Part shown: piece after piece, positions 7,188 to 13,133 of the stretch
Position numbering within the stretch: the stretch's first letter is position 1
Layout: every line of letters begins with the position of its first letter
Assembly: GCA_026982515.1 (NCBI GenBank)
Contig: JALSGY010000232.1
Location: 1-19,045 of the forward strand
Direction of reading: 5' to 3'
DNA: 19,045 bases
Source of the DNA: Paracoccaceae bacterium
Lineage (GTDB): Bacteria; Pseudomonadota; Alphaproteobacteria; Rhodobacterales; Rhodobacteraceae
Notes under the pieces: model-generated
Database searches by the model: none
What the model saw: only the letters and a program-made list of their open reading frames with translations
What the model was told of the DNA's origin: nothing
Position numbers and translations under genes: made by a program

Positions 7188-7853
7188 TCAGGCGGTAGCG
7201 TAATCCACGTGGATGTCGTCGGCGGTGGCGCCCGGCGCATTGCGCAGCACCGCAATCAGCACCCCGTCCAGATAGACAAGCGAATCATTGCCATCTTCGG
7301 ATGGCATTACGGAAATCTCCGGGGCATCCCCTTCAGGGGCTTCCATGAAGCCGAGATGCAGCACGTCGCGGCCCGGATCGAACCGGGTGATTTCCGCATG
7401 GGAGGCGCCGGCGAATTCATCGACGTTGAGCCAGATGTCCTCGGCCTCGGAATCGATCTCGATGACCGGGCCGAGTGACGCCTCGTTGCCTGCGGCATCG
7501 CCGGGCAGATCGTCCTCGTCCAGGGGAGGGAGGATGCCACCGGCCGGCGGGGCAGTGCCGGGCGCGTCCTGCTCATCCACCGGAAGAAGGGTGGTGGCGC
7601 CGCTCTCCGGCCCGTGCCCGGCGCCCTCCTGCCCGCTGTCCTCCGGCCCCATGCCGCTGGTGCCGCCTTCGCCCAGGCCATTGCCCGGCCCGGCGGGGGT
7701 GCCCCCGAACCCGGCCTCCTCCAGCATGTCGCCCTGCCCCTCGCCGGCCCCGGCCGGTTCCGGATCTGCCTCCGGGCCCTCGGAGCCGGACGAGAGGAAA
7801 TCGGGCAGGAATGCCAGAGGCAGCAGGCCCAACAGCAAGATCGCGTAAATCAT
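7188..7853 (-). CDS. Hypothetical membrane-anchored acidic protein with an RTX-associated-like C-terminal domain
   Basis: 221 residues in three visible parts. The first is a hydrophobic N-terminal segment (about 2-18), an uncleaved signal anchor or signal peptide. The second is a low-complexity linker very rich in Gly, Pro, Glu and Asp (about 21-127). The third is a C-terminal domain (about 128-221) with RFDPGRDVLHL (157-167) and VYLDGVLIAVL (193-203). That C-terminal pattern resembles the non-repeat segments that accompany RTX/type I secreted proteins in Rhodobacterales, but no GGxGxD calcium nonapeptides are present. I chose the ATG at 7853 because GAGG lies 7 nt upstream and it puts the hydrophobic segment at the N-terminus. 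The upstream extension to 8039 looks non-coding. It is transcribed opposite to its neighbours and splits truB-DUF1643 from rpsO-pnp. Function is unknown. Confidence 0.65.
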   Translation of the reverse strand: MIYAILLLGLLPLAFLPDFLSSGSEGPEADPEPAGAGEGQGDMLEEAGFGGTPAGPGNGLGEGGTSGMGPEDSGQEGAGHGPESGATTLLPVDEQDAPGTAPPAGGILPPLDEDDLPGDAAGNEASLGPVIEIDSEAEDIWLNVDEFAGASHAEITRFDPGRDVLHLGFMEAPEGDAPEISVMPSEDGNDSLVYLDGVLIAVLRNAPGATADDIHVDYATA

Positions 7854-7887
7854 CACCACACCTCGAAATTCCCATGCACCCGGCCCC

Positions 7888-7946
7888 GGGATAGCACCGA
7901 AATCCGAACGAACGGTGCGGAAAATCAGTAAAATTGCAGCTATCCC
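7888..7946. repeat. Nested inverted repeats upstream of the acidic-protein gene
   Basis: GGGATAGC (7888-7895) and its exact complement GCTATCCC (7939-7946) flank an inner pair, GCACCG (7894-7899) and CGGTGC (7913-7918). They lie 35-93 bp upstream of the minus-strand start at 7853 and before the rpsO promoter. They could be regulator sites for the acidic-protein gene; there is no direct evidence. The rest of the 7854-8101 gap holds the rpsO promoter and leader. Confidence 0.3.
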
Positions 7947-7973
7947 TCGCCCGCCAGATGCTCGCAAGAAGGG

Positions 7974-8010
7974 CTTTTCTTCCGCGCAGATATCCCCTAT
8001 ATGCGCGCAT
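7974..8010 (+). promoter_or_regulatory. Candidate rpsO promoter with GC-rich discriminator
   Basis: CTTTTC (7974-7979), exactly 17 bp, then CTATAT (7997-8002). The -10 runs into ATGCGCGCAT (8001-8010), a perfect 10-bp palindrome that forms a GC-rich discriminator. The layout matches the pnp candidate promoter, which shares CTA(T/G)ATGCGCG. A GC-rich discriminator is a known feature of promoters repressed by ppGpp, so growth control is plausible but inferred. Confidence 0.5.
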
Positions 8011-8029
8011 CCGCCGGCAAAGCTGGCGG
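8011..8029 (+). promoter_or_regulatory. Hairpin in the rpsO 5' leader, candidate S15 autoregulatory element
   Basis: CCGCCGGC and GCTGGCGG pair over 8 bp (one G-U) around an AAA loop, right after the predicted transcript start and 72 nt before the rpsO ATG. S15 represses its own mRNA through leader structures in several bacterial groups, including Alphaproteobacteria. Whether this hairpin is part of such a site needs a covariance comparison. Confidence 0.4.
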
Positions 8030-8101
8030 CACCCTCCAAGGGCCCTGCTGGACGACATCCCGGCTTGCGCCATGACCCAAGAGATGTGAAAGGAGACCCC
8101 G

Positions 8102-8371
8102 ATGTCGATCACCGCTGAAGAAAAGCAGCGTATCATCAAGGAATTCGCCACCCATGATGGCGATACCGGCTCACCGGAAGTGCAGGTGGCCATCCTGTCC
8201 AGCCGGATTGCGACGCTGACCGAGCACTTCAAGACCCACAAGAAGGACAACCACTCGCGTCGCGGGCTGCTGATGATGGTTGCCCAGCGCCGCAAGCTGC
8301 TGGACTACCTCAAGGGCAAGGACGAAGAGCGCTACCGCAAGCTGATCGAGCGGCTGGGACTGCGCCGCTAG
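8102..8371 (+). CDS. rpsO: 30S ribosomal protein S15
   Basis: 89 residues, the exact normal length of S15. It binds the central domain of 16S rRNA early in 30S assembly. The family pattern is clear: DTGSPEVQVAILSSRIATLTEH in the N-terminal half (read from about 20 to 41), HKKDNHSRRGLLMMVAQRRKLLDYLK across the centre (in consecutive pieces), and a C-terminal YRKLIERLGLRR. AAAGGAG lies about 6 nt before the ATG. A promoter and a leader hairpin lie upstream and an intrinsic terminator follows at 8419-8445, so it can be expressed on its own. Read-through into pnp, as in many bacteria, remains possible. Confidence 0.98.
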   Translation: MSITAEEKQRIIKEFATHDGDTGSPEVQVAILSSRIATLTEHFKTHKKDNHSRRGLLMMVAQRRKLLDYLKGKDEERYRKLIERLGLRR

Positions 8372-8418
8372 CCCTGAACGGGGCCCGGGCCGGGAACACG
8401 GCAATCACTGCAAGGAAG

Positions 8419-8445
8419 ATGCGCCCCCCCGCGGGCGCATTTTTC
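8419..8445 (+). terminator. Intrinsic terminator after rpsO
   Basis: ATGCGCCC (8419-8426) pairs perfectly with GGGCGCAT (8433-8440) around a 6-nt loop, followed by TTTT. It ends 48-74 bp after the rpsO stop and before the pnp promoter. Confidence 0.8.
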
Positions 8446-8494
8446 CTGTTCCGGACCCTTTGCGTCACGGCCGGGGGCCGGACGGATGATCCCC

Positions 8495-8537
8495 CTTCCC
8501 TTCTTCGCCGATTTCCGCTAGATGCGCGGAATCTAGC
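8495..8537 (+). promoter_or_regulatory. Candidate pnp promoter overlapping a dyad
   Basis: CTTCCC (8495-8500), exactly 17 bp, then CTAGAT (8518-8523), with GCGCG as the discriminator. The -10 is the left arm of GCTAGAT (8517-8523) / ATCTAGC (8531-8537), a perfect 7-bp inverted repeat. The promoter closely resembles that of rpsO. The dyad could be an operator or a coincidence of the -10 sequence. Confidence 0.45.
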
Positions 8538-8583
8538 AGAGTTGGCGCCCTGATCCCGGCGCCTTGATGGATGGAGTGGGATC

Positions 8584-8653
8584 GGCGGCAATGGGGCCGC
8601 CATGAAAAAACAGGAGACCCGGAGGGCCGGGAGTGCTCCTTGAAGGAAACGAG
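8584..8653 (+). promoter_or_regulatory. Structured pnp 5' leader with hairpins next to the ribosome site
   Basis: Two hairpins are visible. The first is GGCGGC (8584-8589) with GCCGCC (8596-8601). The second has an outer stem AGGAG (8612-8616) / CTCCT (8636-8640) and an inner stem CCCGG (8618-8622) / CCGGG (8627-8631) with an AGGG loop. It ends just before the ribosome site AAGGA (8643-8647). The same TCCT (8637-8640) can instead pair with AGGA (8644-8647) and hide the ribosome site, giving two exclusive structures. PNPase autoregulation through a structured leader cut by RNase III is established in E. coli; its presence here is inference. Confidence 0.4.
8602..8643 (+). CDS. Possible 13-codon upstream ORF in the pnp leader
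   Basis: ATG AAA AAA starts a 13-residue frame (MKKQETRRAGSAP) that ends at a TGA at 8641-8643, ten bases before the pnp ATG and touching its ribosome site. It has no clear Shine-Dalgarno sequence, and its ATG follows the first leader hairpin directly. Translation would unfold the second hairpin. It may be chance. Confidence 0.15.
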   Translation: MKKQETRRAGSAP

Positions 8654-10786
8654 ATGTTCAAAGTTACGAAAAGAGAAATGCAGTGGGGGGACGAGACCCT
8701 CACTCTGGAAACGGGCAAGATCGCCCGTCAGGCAGATGGATGCGTCATCGCCACCCTTGGTGAAACCTCGGTCATGGCGGCCGTGACCTTCGCCAGGGAA
8801 CAGAAACCGGGGCAGGATTTCTTCCCGCTCACGGTTCACTACAATGAAAAATACTATGCCGCCGGCAAGGTGCCGGGCGGCTTCTTCAAGCGCGAGGCGC
8901 GCCCGACCGAGAAGGAAACCCTGACCTCGCGGTTGATCGACCGGCCGATTCGCCCGCTGTTCGTGCCGGGCTTCAAGAACGAGGTCCTGGTGATGTGCAC
9001 CGTGCTCAGCCACGACCTGGTGAACGACCCCGATATCGTGGCGATGATCGCCGCCTCGGCCGCGCTCACCCTTTCCGGTGCGCCCTTCATGGGGCCGATC
9101 GCCGGGGCGCGCGTGGGCTACACGAACGGCGAATACGTGCTGAACCCGGATGTCGACGACATGCACGACCTGCGCAACAAGCCCGAGCAGAAGCTCGATC
9201 TGGTGGTTGCGGGCACCAAGGACGCGGTGATGATGGTCGAGTCCGAAGCCTACGAGCTTTCGGAAGAGGAAATGCTTGGCGCGGTCCAGTTCGGGCACGA
9301 GGCGCTCAAGCCGGTGATCGACCTGATCATCGATCTGGCCGAGGAAGCGGCGAAGGAGCCGTTCGATTTCACCCCGCCGGACTACACCGCGCTTTACGAG
9401 GCGGTGAAGGCCGCCGGCGAGCCCGACATGCGCGCCGCCTTCGCGATCCGCGACAAGCAGGAGCGCACCGCCGCCATCGCCGCGGCACGCGAGAAGATCC
9501 GCGAACAGCTCAGCGAAGAACAGCAGGCGGATGAAAATCTCGGAGCCGCCCTCAAGAAGCTGGAAAGCGAGATCCTGCGCGGTGACATCATCGCCGGCGG
9601 GGCGCGCATCGACGGGCGCGATCACCAGACGGTACGCCCGATCAGCTGCGAGGTCGGCCTGCTGCCGCGCACACACGGCTCGGCGCTGTTCACCCGCGGT
9701 GAAACCCAGGCGCTGGTGGTCACCACGCTGGGCACCGGCGAGGACGAGCAGATCATCGACGCGCTGCATGGCAACTTCCGCTCCAACTTCCTGCTGCACT
9801 ACAACTTCCCGCCCTATTCGGTGGGTGAAGTCGGCCGTGTCGGCCCGCCGGGCCGGCGCGAGATCGGCCACGGCAAGCTGGCCTGGCGCGCCCTGCAGGC
9901 GGTCCTGCCGCCGGCAACCGATTTCCCCTACACGATCCGCCTGGTCTCGGAGATCACCGAATCGAACGGCTCCAGCTCGATGGCCACGGTCTGCGGCTCT
10001 TCGCTGTCGATGATGGACGCCGGCGTGCCGCTGAAAACCGCCGTGGCAGGGGTGGCCATGGGGCTGATCCTCGAAGAGGGCGGCAAGTTTGCGGTGCTCA
10101 CCGACATCCTTGGCGACGAGGATCACCTCGGCGACATGGATTTCAAGGTGGCCGGTACCGAAAACGGCATCACCAGCCTGCAGATGGACATCAAGGTCGC
10201 CGGCATCACGCCGGAGATCATGAAGCAGGCCCTGGCCCAGGCCAGAGAAGGGCGGATGCACATCCTTGGCGAGATGAACAAGGCGCTTTCGGGCGCTGCC
10301 GATTTCTCGGTTCACGCTCCGCGCATCGAAACGATGCAGATCCCCACCGACAAGATCCGCGAAGTGATCGGCTCTGGCGGCAAGGTGATCCGCGAGATCG
10401 TGGAAACCTCCGGCGCCAAGGTGGACATCAACGACGAAGGCATCATCAAGATCGCCTCTCCAAACCAGGAGGCCATCCGGAAGGCCTACGACATGATCAA
10501 CTCGATCGTCGCCGAACCGGAAGAAGGCAAGATCTACCGCGGCAAGGTGGTGAAGATCGTCGATTTCGGCGCCTTCGTGAACTTCTTCGGCAAGCGCGAC
10601 GGGCTGGTCCATGTCAGCCAGATCGAGAACCGCCGGCTGAACCACCCCTCGGACGTTCTGAAGGAAGGCCAGGAGGTCTGGGTCAAGCTGCTGGGCTTCG
10701 ACGATCGCGGCAAGGTGCGCCTGTCGATGAAGGTCGTCGATCAGGAAACCGGCGAGGAAATCGGAAAAGGGGAAAAGGCGGACTGA
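8654..10786 (+). CDS. pnp: Polyribonucleotide nucleotidyltransferase (PNPase)
   Basis: 710 residues, the normal length. PNPase degrades RNA 3' to 5' by phosphorolysis as a trimer, often in the degradosome. Two RNase PH-like domains (about 12-230 and 320-540) flank a helical domain. The second holds DILGDEDHLGDMDFKVAG (484-501), where Asp490, Asp496 and Lys498 match the E. coli catalytic residues. A KH domain (about 558-615, with GSGG) and an S1 domain (about 622-693, GKIYRGKVVKIVDFGAF) complete it. I chose the ATG at 8654, with AAGGA 6 nt upstream and the family N-terminus MFKV; an in-frame GTG at 8633 with GGAGG upstream is a possible alternative. It has its own promoter and shares a bidirectional terminator with the downstream aminopeptidase gene. 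Confidence 0.98.
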   Translation: MFKVTKREMQWGDETLTLETGKIARQADGCVIATLGETSVMAAVTFAREQKPGQDFFPLTVHYNEKYYAAGKVPGGFFKREARPTEKETLTSRLIDRPIRPLFVPGFKNEVLVMCTVLSHDLVNDPDIVAMIAASAALTLSGAPFMGPIAGARVGYTNGEYVLNPDVDDMHDLRNKPEQKLDLVVAGTKDAVMMVESEAYELSEEEMLGAVQFGHEALKPVIDLIIDLAEEAAKEPFDFTPPDYTALYEAVKAAGEPDMRAAFAIRDKQERTAAIAAAREKIREQLSEEQQADENLGAALKKLESEILRGDIIAGGARIDGRDHQTVRPISCEVGLLPRTHGSALFTRGETQALVVTTLGTGEDEQIIDALHGNFRSNFLLHYNFPPYSVGEVGRVGPPGRREIGHGKLAWRALQAVLPPATDFPYTIRLVSEITESNGSSSMATVCGSSLSMMDAGVPLKTAVAGVAMGLILEEGGKFAVLTDILGDEDHLGDMDFKVAGTENGITSLQMDIKVAGITPEIMKQALAQAREGRMHILGEMNKALSGAADFSVHAPRIETMQIPTDKIREVIGSGGKVIREIVETSGAKVDINDEGIIKIASPNQEAIRKAYDMINSIVAEPEEGKIYRGKVVKIVDFGAFVNFFGKRDGLVHVSQIENRRLNHPSDVLKEGQEVWVKLLGFDDRGKVRLSMKVVDQETGEEIGKGEKAD

Positions 10787-10806
10787 CACGCCCCCTTCAC
10801 AAAATG

Positions 10807-10834
10807 GAAAGCCCCGGCCGGTGCCGGGGCTTTC
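10807..10834. terminator. Bidirectional terminator between pnp and the aminopeptidase gene
   Basis: GAAAGCCCCGGC (10807-10818) pairs perfectly over 12 bp with GCCGGGGCTTTC (10823-10834), with a 4-nt loop. Either strand ends in a short U-run (GGCUUUC), followed on the minus strand by a further UUUU a few bases later. It lies between the convergent stops at 10786 and 10860. Confidence 0.8.
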
Positions 10835-10859
10835 CCGTCTGGTCCGCCTGCCCGCCGAC

Positions 10860-12242
10860 TCAGTAGCCCAGAAGCGCCGGCAGGGCCTCCAGCATGGCCC
10901 GCGCACCCTGGCCCACGCCGCCCTTGGGCCGCGCCGGGGCCGCCTCGGGCTGCCAGCCGTAGATGTCAAAATGCAGATATCGCGGGGTTTCGGTGACGAA
11001 GCGGCGCAGGAACAGCGCCGCCGTGATCGCCCCGGCCATACCCCCCCTGGGCGCGTTATCGAGATCGGCGATCCCCGGCTCGATCATCTTCTCGTACGGC
11101 TCCCAGAAGGGCAGACGCCAGAGCGGATCGCGCGCTCTTTCCGCCGCCTCCGCCAGCACCCGGGCATCGCTGTCGCGGGTGGCGAAGAACGGCGGCACGT
11201 CCGGGCCCAGCGCCACGCGCGCGGCACCGGTAAGCGTTGCCATGGAGACTAGCAGATCGGGCCGGGCCTCATCGGCCAGTGCCAGGGCGTCGGCCAGCAC
11301 CAGACGGCCCTCGGCATCGGTGTTGTTGACTTCCACGCTCAGGCCCTTGCGCGAGGTCAGGATGTCCTGCGGCCGGAAGGCGCTGCCGGAAATGGCATTT
11401 TCCACCGCCGGGATCAGCACCCGCAGCCGCAGCGGCAGACCCAGCGCCATGATCATCCGCGCCAGCCCCAGCACGGTGGCCGCCCCGCCCATGTCCTTCT
11501 TCATCAGCCCCATGGAGGCACCGGGCTTGATGTTCAGCCCGCCGGTATCGAAGCACACTCCCTTGCCGACCAGCGCCAGCGCCGGGCCTTCGGACCCCCA
11601 GTTCATCTCGATCAGCCGCGGGGCCCGCGCCGAGGCTCGGCCCACTGCCTCGATCATCGGAAAGCCCGCCTTCAGCGCATCCCCCCCCGTCACCTCGACC
11701 GAGGCGCCGAATTCCTCCGCCAGGGCGCGGGCGGCGGCCTCCAGCTCAGCCGGACCCATGTCGGAGGCGGGGGTATTGATCAGATCGCGGGTGAGCGCCT
11801 CGCCCGCGGCGATGGCCTCCAGCCGGGGGGCATCCACCCCTTGCGGGGCGCGCAGCGTGGCCCCCGGGGCCGATGTGCTGGCGTAGCGGTCAAAGCGATA
11901 GCCCGCCAGCAGCCAGCCCAGCGCCGCTTCGTCCAGCTCGGGCCCCGGTTCAAGTCCGTGCAGCTCATAGATGCCCTCGGGCAGCTTGCCGCGCGCAAGT
12001 GCCAGCTGAAACCGCTGGCGGTTGCGCGCCTTTGCGTCGCCCAGCCCCACGGCAGCGGCAGAGATATTTCCGCCCTCGCCCGGGAAGGTCAGCACCTCGC
12101 CGGCCCCCGCCTTGAAGCCCTGCGCCCGGGCCCATGCCAGATCGGCGACGGACAGCCCGGCCAGCCAGGCCTGCAACCCCTCCTCGGTGACCGCGTGAAG
12201 CGGGATCGCCCGCGTGGTGCCCTTGTCGAATGTCAGTGCCAT
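10860..12242 (-). CDS. M17 family leucyl aminopeptidase
   Basis: 460 residues. M17 enzymes are di-metal cytosolic aminopeptidases acting in peptide turnover. The complete active site is visible: Lys227 and Asp232 in VGKGVCFDTGG, Lys239 in NIKPG, Asp250 in KKDMGGAA, and Asp309, Glu311 and Arg313 in NTDAEGRLVL. The N-terminal macro-like domain (about 1-145) is shorter and more divergent than in E. coli PepA (503 residues), which suggests the PepB-like or otherwise shortened branch common in Alphaproteobacteria. I therefore give no gene symbol. The ATG at 12242 has AAGGA about 10 nt upstream, a little far. It converges on pnp and shares its terminator. It is divergent from the carbonic anhydrase; I could not find a clear promoter for it. 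Confidence 0.92.
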   Translation of the reverse strand: MALTFDKGTTRAIPLHAVTEEGLQAWLAGLSVADLAWARAQGFKAGAGEVLTFPGEGGNISAAAVGLGDAKARNRQRFQLALARGKLPEGIYELHGLEPGPELDEAALGWLLAGYRFDRYASTSAPGATLRAPQGVDAPRLEAIAAGEALTRDLINTPASDMGPAELEAAARALAEEFGASVEVTGGDALKAGFPMIEAVGRASARAPRLIEMNWGSEGPALALVGKGVCFDTGGLNIKPGASMGLMKKDMGGAATVLGLARMIMALGLPLRLRVLIPAVENAISGSAFRPQDILTSRKGLSVEVNNTDAEGRLVLADALALADEARPDLLVSMATLTGAARVALGPDVPPFFATRDSDARVLAEAAERARDPLWRLPFWEPYEKMIEPGIADLDNAPRGGMAGAITAALFLRRFVTETPRYLHFDIYGWQPEAAPARPKGGVGQGARAMLEALPALLGY

Positions 12243-12353
12243 GTATCGCAGTTCCTTCGCATCTTCGCGGCGAAACTATCCTGTTTGTCCGTCCCCACAA
12301 GGGCCGGTGGCCCGATTATCCCCTGCGACAGCATGATGCAGGCGCAGAAAATC

Positions 12354-12389
12354 CTCGAAATCCGGGGACGGGCCTCCTAACTAGGAGGC
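12354..12389 (+). promoter_or_regulatory. Candidate carbonic anhydrase promoter with an 18-bp operator-like dyad
   Basis: GCCTCCTA (12372-12379) and TAGGAGGC (12382-12389) form a perfect dyad with a 2-nt centre. CTCGAA (12354-12359), 17 bp, and CTAACT (12377-12382) form a possible promoter whose -10 lies at the dyad centre. A repressor bound there would block RNA polymerase. The remainder of the 12243-12419 gap shows nothing clear beyond a short TTCGC-G-GCGAA repeat at 12264-12274. Confidence 0.45.
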
Positions 12390-12390
12390 A

Positions 12391-12423
12391 ATGCCAACCT
12401 CAGACAAGGGACAGTCCGAATGA
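12391..12423 (+). CDS. Possible 10-codon leader ORF overlapping the carbonic anhydrase start
   Basis: ATG at 12391 opens a frame, MPTSDKGQSE, whose TGA (12421-12423) overlaps the carbonic anhydrase ATG as ATGA. AGGAGG lies only 2 nt before this ATG, too close for normal use. If the candidate promoter is right, the transcript would begin at about 12390-12391, so the micro-ORF could be translated leaderless. It may be chance. Confidence 0.2.
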   Translation: MPTSDKGQSE

Positions 12424-13070
12424 ATTTCGCCCGGCCCCTGCCGAATTATCTCATCCAGCGCTATCACGGATGGAAAGCCACCACCTACGCCGAGAACAAG
12501 GCCTGGTATCACCGCCTGGCGCAACTGGGACAGCACCCGCGTGCGATGGTGATCTCGTGCTGCGATTCGCGCGTGCATGTCACCTCGATCTTCGGCGCCG
12601 ACCAGGGAGAGTTCTTCATCCACCGCAACATCGCCAGCCTGGTACCGCCGCATTCGCCCGACGGCGATCACCACGGCACCTCGGCGGCGGTGGAATATGC
12701 GGTGACCGCGCTGAAGGTCGCGCATCTGGTCGTGATGGGCCATTCGGCCTGCGGCGGCGTTGCCGGGTGCCACGCCATGTGCTCGGGCAAGGCCCCGGAA
12801 CTGGAGGAAAAATCCAGCTATGTCGGCCGCTGGATGGACATCCTGCGCCCCGGCTACGACCGGATCTCGGATCTGCCGGATGAAAAGGCCCAGCTTAGCG
12901 CCCTCGAGAAGGAGGCGGTTCTGGTCTCGCTGGAAAACCTGATGACCTTCCCCTTCGTGCGCGAGGCGGTCGAAAGCGACGACCTCTCTCTGCACGGGCT
13001 GTGGCATGACATCGGTGAGGGCGGGCTGGAGTGCTACGATCCGTCAGAGCGCAAGTTCCTTCCGCTCTGA
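12420..13070 (+). CDS. Beta-class carbonic anhydrase
   Basis: 216 residues. It interconverts CO2 and bicarbonate with one zinc. The zinc ligands of the class are present: Cys47, His108 and Cys111 (in GHSACGG), with the Asp49-Arg51 dyad in SCCDSRV. NIASLVPP (70-77) and AVEYAVTALKVAHLVVMGH are typical of the beta class. No signal peptide is visible, so it is cytoplasmic and would supply bicarbonate to carboxylases. AAGGGA sits 8 nt before the ATG, and there is no usable upstream start in frame before a TAA. A strong dyad lies 31 bp upstream. It converges on asd, a neighbour relationship I recall from Rhodobacterales. It looks intact. Confidence 0.95.
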   Translation: MNFARPLPNYLIQRYHGWKATTYAENKAWYHRLAQLGQHPRAMVISCCDSRVHVTSIFGADQGEFFIHRNIASLVPPHSPDGDHHGTSAAVEYAVTALKVAHLVVMGHSACGGVAGCHAMCSGKAPELEEKSSYVGRWMDILRPGYDRISDLPDEKAQLSALEKEAVLVSLENLMTFPFVREAVESDDLSLHGLWHDIGEGGLECYDPSERKFLPL

Positions 13071-13108
13071 CGCCCAACGCTTCCCTTCGCGGCAATCCAC
13101 TGCCCCGG

Positions 13109-13132
13109 GCGCGGCACAGCCAGGTGCCGCGC
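13109..13132. terminator. Hairpin between convergent carbonic anhydrase and asd
   Basis: GCGCGGCAC (13109-13117) pairs perfectly with GTGCCGCGC (13124-13132) around a 6-nt loop. It ends one base from the asd stop. There is no U-run on either strand, so it may act with Rho or only as a 3'-end stabiliser. Confidence 0.5.
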
Positions 13133-13133
13133 G

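Noticed and set aside
7915..8118. 67-residue plus-strand frame overlapping the rpsO start
   Set aside because: It covers the rpsO promoter and leader, has no convincing ribosome site and runs into rpsO out of frame.
8633..8653. Upstream GTG start for PNPase with GGAGG 7 nt before it
   Set aside because: The ribosome site is good, but PNPase homologues begin at MFxV, which matches the ATG at 8654 with its own AAGGA.
8465..10969. 834-residue open frame antisense to pnp
   Set aside because: It mirrors the pnp coding region, whose product is certain. Its protein is low-complexity with no family motif. Long antisense frames are expected from GC-rich codon bias.
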